Assembly (NCBI GenBank): GCA_020718925.1
Contig: DYRC01000073.1
Span: 1-14,065, forward strand
Direction of reading: 5' to 3'
DNA from: Desulfonema limicola
Lineage (GTDB): Bacteria > Desulfobacterota > Desulfobacteria > Desulfobacterales > DYRC01
DNA length: 14,065 nt
A model generated the notes under the pieces. That model worked only from the letters and a program-made list of their open reading frames with translations. It did no database searches and had not been told where the DNA came from. Shown here in pieces: positions 1 through 5,646 of this stretch; positions within the stretch are counted from its first letter, which is position 1, and each line of letters begins with the position of its first letter. Position numbers and translations under genes: made by a program.

Positions 1-8
1 AAAAATAT

Positions 9-62
9 TTAATATAATCCTAACAGCTTTTTAATACAATCCTAACACTTATCGTTTATTTT
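9..62 (+). promoter_or_regulatory. Pho-box array and promoter of the lipid operon
   Basis: Four hexamers, TTAATA (9-14), CTAACA (20-25), TTAATA (31-36) and CTAACA (42-47), start exactly 11 bp apart. A weak -10-like TATTTT lies at 57-62, 15 bp after the start of the last repeat, and there is no separate -35 box. PhoB/PhoP response regulators bind 11-bp direct repeats that replace the -35 element, and TTAACA-type hexamers match the known Bacillus PhoP box. The same geometry recurs at two other promoters in this window, which makes chance unlikely. Binding by a Pho regulator is inferred. Confidence 0.8.
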
Positions 63-83
63 GTTCAAAGACTGATGATGATG

Positions 84-90
84 AAAGGAG
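84..90 (+). promoter_or_regulatory. Ribosome binding site that decides the first gene's start
   Basis: AAAGGAG lies 8 nt before ATG 99. Three in-frame ATGs at 75, 78 and 81 lie upstream of or next to this site and cannot use it, so translation most likely begins at 99. Confidence 0.75.
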
Positions 91-98
91 TTGAACAA

Positions 99-2528
99 AT
101 GGCAATGGCACTGAAACTCGTTTATGACGCTTCCGTTCCTTCCTTTGATGAGCGATACGCAGACGGACTTCCGAAATATGTATATGAAGTTCTTGATCTT
201 TTAGGTATTAATTCGAGATCCGAAGACAATTTTACTCAATCGCTTCCTTTTTCCCTTAACGATGTTACCGCAGGTGTTGAAAACGAACTGCAAACTGTGG
301 TAGTCGGAAAAAAAGAAAATGTTGATCTTCCCATGACCATTGAAAAATCCCGCTATTTCCGAAATCTTCTCAGACGTGCGGATGCCGGCGAAATGCCCCG
401 CAGAATTGTCTCGGAATTGGAAAGATTTCTCAATGAAAACCCGGGCGATATATGGGAAAACAGTTGGGTAAGATTTCCGGCTTCTGCTATCGGAAAATAT
501 ACCGCTTCGGTGTTTGATACAGACCTTTCGGCAGATAAAAGAAATCCCCGAAGCTCCAGACGAAGCGATGCGGATAAATTCGTATTTTCAGAGAATAAAG
601 AAAAATTTATCAAAATCCCGGTCAGTTATTTATTGAAACTGGCTTTAGCGGACGCCATAGGCACAGATTCCGATATTCATCCGGCAATCAGGCGTGTCGG
701 AGAACGGATCATGGCGCATTTTTTAAACGATAATACTTCGCCGGAGACATTTTCGTTTTGTCCTGTTCACCTGAAATTCGGAATGGGCAGAGGTGTTGCC
801 AAAGAGACGTTGAAACGGTTTTTGCTGACCCAGCTTCTTATCCTGTATGCCAATCAGAAATTTCAGATTTCGGATCACGGGCAGAAGGCTCTGGTTTATT
901 TCGCGCCTCATCCTCATACCCGGCAGAAACAACTTAATGATCTGATCTCCGATTCTTTTTATCGGGAACTTTTTATGAGTCCGTGTCTTTCAGGATGGGA
1001 TAAGGGCGAGGCAAAACATCAGTACATGAATCTGTGTCATCTGGTATTGTCTCGCAGCCAGTTGAATGCGGCTGCCAAGCTCAGAGAAGCGGGCATCATC
1101 TCCCGCAATCTGATCGTTCTTCCCAATCTTTCCAATATCAGCCTTGCCAATAACGGCACACATATCAGCCTCGGAAGCCTGAAACTGACGGAATTGCTGA
1201 GTGATCCGAAATCCGGCTTCGGAGTTCACCATGAAAAATATCTCGGTGATCTGGCAATCAAAATTGTCGAGCATTTTCTGCCTCTTTTCGTAGGCACTTA
1301 CAGCGCGGCACCTTATCGTCTGGATTACCGGTATTTTCACCCTGAAAAAGCGTTGGGATTTTTGCCGCACGAGCTTGATTTCACACATCTCCGCATGATG
1401 TGGCGCAGATGGAAAAAGAAAGCAAATCTGAAATTTTTCGGACTTCCGATCACGCCGTTCGGTCCTGAATGGCTGGATCGCGGCATCAGCAGAGTGTTCG
1501 GGCTTGACGGAGATTTTGTGAATGATTTCAGACTTATTGATTATCCGGTCTCATTATTAAGCACCGATGAAAGCCCTGCTCTGGACGGCGCCTGCGGCAG
1601 CGACAAACGCCTGAAAAAAGACCTTTCGGACATGGGCATATTTGATACGGCGATGCCGCTGTATCTTCTGTATCGGCTCAGGGAACATGCGTCAAAAGGG
1701 TTTTCAGGTTTTGAAGGGCGATATTACAGCCTGTTTGAAAATCTCATGGAAGACATGGGGCATGCCGCATCTTTGCAGGCGTTGCTCACGGCATTGGCAT
1801 TCAAATATATACTCAAAGGCGAAATCACACATTTTCATATCCCGGATGAGCCGTTTATGGAAAGCGAGCGGCGGCAGATATTCTTCGGAACCGCTATCGG
1901 CATTCCGACTTTTTTTATCCGCAAAGATACCAAAAATCTTCTGATGGCAAAGATTCTCAGCAAAGCTGAAAAAATACGCCTCAGCAAGCGATATAAAGGC
2001 TATGTCCGGGTGTATAATCTTGAATATCGCCGCGCACTTATCGAAATTCTGAAAGAAGACGCGGCAGACTTGATTGAGATGATGCGACTTGGCGAAACCA
2101 TGAAAGACCTGAGCGAAAGAATAAATAACCCTGCGGTTTCGGCAGCCGGAAAACTGACTCAGGGGATTCTGAATCAGACCGGTGTTTCTTCCCCGATGAA
2201 GCTTTCCGGTGATGAGTTCAATCTGGCAGCAGAGCAATACTATCGGGATACCCTGCGTCAACGCCATATCCGGGAAGCTTTCACAGAATTTGAACGGGAT
2301 GCGAAAGACCTTGAATCGTTTGCCATATTGGATCGGTATGATTTCAAAGCAGCTCTGAGTTCGATTCTGAAAGACAAAAGCGTTTCGGAATTTTCGGACT
2401 CTGTCAGAAATGATCTGATGGAAGAAACTATCTCGCCTGAAGTCGCAAAAACGCTGATTTGGCTGATTCTGCTTACGGTTCATAAAGACATGACACTTTC
2501 TGAGGCTCGGAAGGAGCAGAAATCATGA
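99..2528 (+). CDS. Large conserved-looking protein of unknown function, first gene of a Pho-controlled lipid operon
   Basis: I do not recognise the family of this 809-residue protein. It has no signal peptide and no clear membrane segment, so it is probably cytoplasmic. The central part is rich in His, Trp and Arg (for example HPHTR, VHHEKY, LPHELDFTHLRMMWRRW). A region around residues 555-640 (EGRYYSLFENL, HFHIPDEPFMESERRQIFF, FIRKDTKN) has the look of a catalytic core, and the last ~150 residues are mostly charged helix. Its TGA overlaps the next gene's ATG (ATGA), so it is translationally coupled to the phosphatidylserine decarboxylase and to the Lgt-like gene behind it. It is the first gene after a four-unit Pho box. 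Context suggests a role in lipid or envelope change under phosphate limitation, but no reaction can be assigned. Start chosen at ATG 99 from the AAAGGAG site. Confidence 0.85.
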   Translation: MAMALKLVYDASVPSFDERYADGLPKYVYEVLDLLGINSRSEDNFTQSLPFSLNDVTAGVENELQTVVVGKKENVDLPMTIEKSRYFRNLLRRADAGEMPRRIVSELERFLNENPGDIWENSWVRFPASAIGKYTASVFDTDLSADKRNPRSSRRSDADKFVFSENKEKFIKIPVSYLLKLALADAIGTDSDIHPAIRRVGERIMAHFLNDNTSPETFSFCPVHLKFGMGRGVAKETLKRFLLTQLLILYANQKFQISDHGQKALVYFAPHPHTRQKQLNDLISDSFYRELFMSPCLSGWDKGEAKHQYMNLCHLVLSRSQLNAAAKLREAGIISRNLIVLPNLSNISLANNGTHISLGSLKLTELLSDPKSGFGVHHEKYLGDLAIKIVEHFLPLFVGTYSAAPYRLDYRYFHPEKALGFLPHELDFTHLRMMWRRWKKKANLKFFGLPITPFGPEWLDRGISRVFGLDGDFVNDFRLIDYPVSLLSTDESPALDGACGSDKRLKKDLSDMGIFDTAMPLYLLYRLREHASKGFSGFEGRYYSLFENLMEDMGHAASLQALLTALAFKYILKGEITHFHIPDEPFMESERRQIFFGTAIGIPTFFIRKDTKNLLMAKILSKAEKIRLSKRYKGYVRVYNLEYRRALIEILKEDAADLIEMMRLGETMKDLSERINNPAVSAAGKLTQGILNQTGVSSPMKLSGDEFNLAAEQYYRDTLRQRHIREAFTEFERDAKDLESFAILDRYDFKAALSSILKDKSVSEFSDSVRNDLMEETISPEVAKTLIWLILLTVHKDMTLSEARKEQKS

Positions 2529-3538
2529 AACATCAGTACATTGAACGCGCGACTTCCCAAGTAAAAACAGAAAGGCTCTGTCATGATCGGATTGTCAATA
2601 CCGTGTATTCAACATCGCTGGAAAACAGCCCGATCTTGTTCAAGGCACTCAGTTGTGCAAGGTTTTCAAAGCTTTTGGGATTTCTGAATTATGACATGCC
2701 GTTAGGCGCGGCTCTTTTCGGTATTAAAAAATTTGCGGATAATCTCGGAATTGATATTTCGGAATGCCTTGATCCGCCGGAGTCTTTGAACACGGCACGC
2801 AAAATGTTCGAGCGCAAAATCAGATATTGGCAGACCCGCCCCATGCCTGCTGATCCCGCAGTCATCGTATCGCCGGCAGATGCGAAAATTCTGGCAGGTA
2901 CGTTTTGCGAAACTTCAGCTTTTTTTATCAAAGAAAAATTCTTCCGTTATGAAGAACTGCTCGGAGAAAACAAATCTCATTGGCTGACAGCCTTTGAAGG
3001 CGGGAATTTTGCGCTGTTTCGGCTCACGCCTGAAAAATATCATTACAATCACAGCCCCGTATCAGGTGAAGTCGTTGATATTTATGAAATTGACGGTACT
3101 TATCTTCCGTGTAACCCCGGTGCGGTCATGGCTTTGGCATCGCCTTTTTCCAAAAACAGGCGTGTGGTTACAATCATTGATACGGATGTGAAAGGCGGCA
3201 CAGGCGCGGGCTTGGTTGCCATGATCGAAATTGTTGCGCTGATGATCGGCGATATTGTTCAGTGTTACAGTGAATCTTTTTATGATCTGCCAAAAAATGT
3301 AACGCCCGGCATGTTTCTTAACAAAGGACAGCCCAAAAGTCTGTATCGCCCCGGAAGCAGCACTGATCTTCTCTTATTTCAGAAAGGAAAAGTAAGATTT
3401 TCTTCCGATATTGTGATGAATATGTATCGTCAGGATCTACAGACCCGCTTTGCGGACGGACTAGGAAGACCTTTGGCAGAAACCGAAGTTGCTGTAAGGT
3501 CTCAGATTGCAACTGTAAATAAAAGGAGTATTTTATGA
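2525..3538 (+). CDS. psd: Phosphatidylserine decarboxylase proenzyme family protein
   Basis: This 337-residue protein matches the PSD family, which decarboxylates phosphatidylserine to phosphatidylethanolamine using a self-generated pyruvoyl group. Visible motifs: VSPADAKI with the catalytic Asp119; YHYNHSPVSGEV with His176; NPGAVMALASPF; GAGLVAMIEIVALMIGDI; KGQPKSLYRPGSST, where Gly277-Ser278 is the expected self-cleavage and pyruvoyl site. This is the GSS variant rather than the usual bacterial LGST. The Asp/His/Ser triad is intact, so activity is likely. The first ~110 residues are not typical of short bacterial Psd, and no membrane anchor is obvious. AAGGAG at 2511-2516 precedes ATG 2525, which overlaps the upstream stop. 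Its own stop overlaps the next start. Being behind a Pho box is unusual, because phospholipid synthesis is normally constitutive; a related substrate cannot be excluded. Confidence 0.88.
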   Translation: MKHQYIERATSQVKTERLCHDRIVNTVYSTSLENSPILFKALSCARFSKLLGFLNYDMPLGAALFGIKKFADNLGIDISECLDPPESLNTARKMFERKIRYWQTRPMPADPAVIVSPADAKILAGTFCETSAFFIKEKFFRYEELLGENKSHWLTAFEGGNFALFRLTPEKYHYNHSPVSGEVVDIYEIDGTYLPCNPGAVMALASPFSKNRRVVTIIDTDVKGGTGAGLVAMIEIVALMIGDIVQCYSESFYDLPKNVTPGMFLNKGQPKSLYRPGSSTDLLLFQKGKVRFSSDIVMNMYRQDLQTRFADGLGRPLAETEVAVRSQIATVNKRSIL

Positions 3539-4569
3539 ATGACGTAGTGTTTGTCCTGTGTCTTGCGATGATATTGACAGCGGTGTTCCGATGGGCGTTC
3601 AAAGCTCTGCCGCGTGAAACTTGGCAGATCATTGCCGCCATGCCTAAGCAGAAACTTGAAACCGGCGGATGGATGGGTGAAAATCTGACATTTTACGGCG
3701 CGTTCACTGCCAGCGCGTACATATTCGCGGTTGCGATGATTTTTGTTCTTTTGGGCGCGATTTCAGTTCCTATCACGGCTATTGTCGCAATTGTCAGCCT
3801 TGTGCTGCTCATCTGTATTCCCGCTTCAACGACGATTGCCAAAGTGGTCGAGAAAAAAGCTTATACATTCACGGTGGGCGGGGCGTCATTTGCAGGAATC
3901 GTGATTGCTCCGTGGATAGCGGCGGCGGCTGATTTTGCGATGAACATTCCGGTCATGCCGGTTCTTGCCGCAATCTCAATCGGATATGCTTTCGGAGAAG
4001 GTTTCGGAAGACTTGCCTGCATCAGTTTCGGATGCTGCTATGGAAAACCCTTGTCCGATTGTCCTGTTTTTGTGCAAAAGCTGTTTGAAAACAGGCATTT
4101 CGTATTTCGGGGAAAAACAAAAAAGATTGCATACTCTCACGGACTTGACGGACAGAAAATTATTCCGGTTCAGGCAATAACAATCATTCTTTACAGCATA
4201 TCCGGGCTTTTGGGAGTTTATTTTTTTCTCAGAGGATTTTACAAAGCCGCTTATGTCGAAACACTTGCAATCACTCAGCTTTGGCGGCTGATTTCCGAAT
4301 TTCTGCGGGCAGATTATCGTGGTCAGGGTAAAATATCCGCCTATCAGATGATGAGCATTCTTGCCGTGTTTTACGGAATCGGCGTGGTATCTGCATTTCC
4401 GAACACTTTGACATATCAGACAGATATTATGAACGGTCTCGGCTATTTATGGAATCCGCTGATGATTTTTCTGCTTGAAGGATTGTGGCTGGCTTTATTT
4501 CTTCATACCGGAAGAAGCAGAGTTACCGGATCGTGTATGACGTTTCACGTTATTCAGGAAAGGATTTAA
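3535..4569 (+). CDS. Divergent prolipoprotein diacylglyceryl transferase (Lgt) family membrane protein
   Basis: This is a polytopic inner-membrane protein of 344 residues with about seven or eight hydrophobic segments (near 3-20, 53-75, 78-97, 114-132, 141-160, 213-233, 270-288 and 306-325). The Lgt family moves diacylglyceryl from phosphatidylglycerol to the lipobox cysteine of prolipoproteins. The signature region is here at 155-171 (EGFGRLACISFGCCYGK), and the C-terminal R-x-x-x-E-F-x-x-R element is kept (Arg251, Glu255, Arg258). The canonical Asn and Glu of the signature are replaced by Cys or Gly, and the His of the HGG-type loop appears as Ala120 in GGASFAGIV. CCYG variants are common in Lgt-like paralogues. 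With psd beside it, a phospholipid-dependent transfer to a different acceptor is plausible but unproven. AAAAGGAG precedes ATG 3535. The stop overlaps the convergent lipase gene. Confidence 0.78.
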   Translation: MNDVVFVLCLAMILTAVFRWAFKALPRETWQIIAAMPKQKLETGGWMGENLTFYGAFTASAYIFAVAMIFVLLGAISVPITAIVAIVSLVLLICIPASTTIAKVVEKKAYTFTVGGASFAGIVIAPWIAAAADFAMNIPVMPVLAAISIGYAFGEGFGRLACISFGCCYGKPLSDCPVFVQKLFENRHFVFRGKTKKIAYSHGLDGQKIIPVQAITIILYSISGLLGVYFFLRGFYKAAYVETLAITQLWRLISEFLRADYRGQGKISAYQMMSILAVFYGIGVVSAFPNTLTYQTDIMNGLGYLWNPLMIFLLEGLWLALFLHTGRSRVTGSCMTFHVIQERI

Positions 4570-5363
4570 AGCAGCCGTTCCAGACCGGCAGTATAATTCA
4601 CCGGCGCATGATCTGCTAAAAACTGCGGAACGCTGTTTGCTGATAAGTATCCGATGCTGCTGCATAAAATATGCGCTTCTCCTGCATGGCAATAATCAAA
4701 AGGAATCATAGAAGGAGGAACTGTAGGGATAATATCCTGATTATTCACCACCCTGTGAAGCTCAATCCGGCGCAGAGAATCGGCAAACACCGCATCGCCT
4801 ACTTTGGGAGAACCGAAACTGTACAACGCTTTCGGCGGTCTTTCAGATGCGGCAAGCGTTGCCAATGCGCCTCCGAGGCTGTGTCCCGTATAGAAAACAG
4901 GCATATCAAGCAATGCAAGCTCCGCAGCAACTTCATCCCACAATTTAAGAAAATCGTATCTGAATCCAGCATGAACCAGACCGCCTCCGGTCCATTGGGT
5001 CTGGACCATATTGAAGTTGGAAAACCATGATTCAACGCCTGTTGTTCCCCGAAAGACCAGGACAGCAAAAGGCGCACTCTTATCCCGCTCGGAAATAATC
5101 AGAGAACAGCAATTGTTCCCCTTGAGAAAAGTTCTGACTTCTGAGAAACCCATATTGTTCAGAATATCTTCGCGGGTCGGATAATCGCTGTTTTCATCTT
5201 TTCCATGACGATAAATCAGTCTGGAAAATTCAGAGAGCCACCACGCATTGATAAGATTATATCCTGTTGCATTTACATCAAATTCTTTAATATCAGTCAG
5301 ATCAAAATACTGTACGGACAGACCGGGCTTAGTCAATGCCTGCCAAGTAAAATCAAAATTCAT
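4566..5363 (-). CDS. Class-3 (fungal-type) alpha/beta-hydrolase lipase
   Basis: This 265-residue protein belongs to the Lipase_3 fold, whose members hydrolyse acylglycerols or phospholipids. It has the oxyanion strand VLVFRGT (101-107), the nucleophile elbow TGHSLGGA with Ser162, SFGSPKVGD (182-190), Asp210 in NNQDIIPTVPP, and His252 in ADHAPVNY, so the triad is complete. There is no signal peptide or lipobox, so it probably acts in the cytoplasm or is released by another route. ATG 5363 is preferred over a TTG three codons upstream; no strong Shine-Dalgarno is visible. It converges with the Lgt-like gene, the two stop codons overlapping by 4 bp, and has its own sigma70-like promoter rather than a Pho box. 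Given its neighbours, phospholipid turnover is an attractive role, but substrate cannot be read from sequence. Confidence 0.88.
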   Translation of the reverse strand: MNFDFTWQALTKPGLSVQYFDLTDIKEFDVNATGYNLINAWWLSEFSRLIYRHGKDENSDYPTREDILNNMGFSEVRTFLKGNNCCSLIISERDKSAPFAVLVFRGTTGVESWFSNFNMVQTQWTGGGLVHAGFRYDFLKLWDEVAAELALLDMPVFYTGHSLGGALATLAASERPPKALYSFGSPKVGDAVFADSLRRIELHRVVNNQDIIPTVPPSMIPFDYCHAGEAHILCSSIGYLSANSVPQFLADHAPVNYTAGLERLL

Positions 5364-5411
5364 GATTACCAACTTATAAAATTATGTTTTTTATGTAGGG
5401 CATACTGTTGA

Positions 5412-5440
5412 CTATTAATTTATTAATCAGACTTTGTCAA
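5412..5440 (-). promoter_or_regulatory. Sigma70-like promoter for the lipase gene
   Basis: On the minus strand a perfect TTGACA (5440-5435) is followed after 17 bp by TAATAG (5417-5412). This places transcription start near 5405, about 40 nt before the lipase ATG at 5363. The 7-bp inverted repeat TGTTGAC (5406-5412) / GTCAACA (5436-5442) brackets the promoter and could be an operator. No 11-bp hexamer series is present here, in contrast to the plus-strand promoters. Confidence 0.5.
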
Positions 5441-5445
5441 CATAC

Positions 5446-5480
5446 GAATTCGGCAAAATTCCGCCGGATTCGGAATGACG
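5446..5480. repeat. REP-like palindromic element, copy A
   Basis: ATTCCG (5458-5463) and CGGAAT (5471-5476) form a hairpin with a 7-nt loop, followed by GACGG. On the minus strand it reads ATTCCGAATCCGGCGG, similar to short palindromic repeats dispersed between genes in many proteobacteria. Copy B downstream shares the ATCCGGCGG core. A dispersed genomic repeat is inferred from only two imperfect copies. Confidence 0.35.
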
Positions 5481-5522
5481 GAAATATGGTATTGAATTCC
5501 CATAAATCTCTTCAGGCAATAT

Positions 5523-5576
5523 TTAATCAAATTTTAACAGTCCTCTAATACTATTCTAACACAGCAGACATAAGAT
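5523..5576 (+). promoter_or_regulatory. Pho-box array and promoter of the phosphatase gene
   Basis: TTAATC (5523-5528), TTAACA (5534-5539), CTAATA (5545-5550) and CTAACA (5556-5561) start at exact 11-bp steps. A -10-like TAAGAT sits at 5571-5576, again 15 bp after the start of the last repeat. The gene it drives is an alkaline phosphatase/phytase-like protein, the classic Pho-regulon type of target, which supports identifying these repeats as Pho boxes. Transcription would start near 5583, leaving a leader of about 64 nt. Confidence 0.85.
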
Positions 5577-5590
5577 ATTCCTTCAAAACA

Positions 5591-5619
5591 AATTCGGAAT
5601 TGCGGCGGAAACCGCCGGA
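5591..5619. repeat. REP-like palindrome (copy B) in the phosphatase leader
   Basis: CGGCGG (5603-5608), loop AAA, CCGCCG (5612-5617) makes a GC-only 6-bp stem inside the predicted 5' leader, 18 nt before the AAGGGG ribosome site at 5634-5639. It shares the CCGGCGG core and a nearby CCGAAT (both on the minus strand) with copy A at 5446-5480. It could be a mobile palindrome that landed in the leader, or an mRNA structure affecting stability or translation. Confidence 0.4.
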
Positions 5620-5646
5620 TATGATAGAAAATCAAGGGGTGAATGT

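Noticed and set aside
75..83. ATG triplets at 75, 78 and 81 as the first gene's start
   Set aside because: They lie at or before the AAAGGAG at 84-90; ATG 99 has the correct 8-nt spacing.
1704..2483. Long antisense frame of 259 codons opposite the 809-residue gene
   Set aside because: It lies wholly inside a well-supported gene, has low-complexity Phe/Gln/Cys-rich composition, no ribosome site and no recognisable motif; it is a shadow of the sense codons.
5406..5442. A Pho box for the lipase on the minus strand
   Set aside because: TTGACA, TTAATA and TCAACA-like words occur, but they are not spaced at 11 bp; an ordinary -35/-10 pair with 17-bp spacing explains the region.
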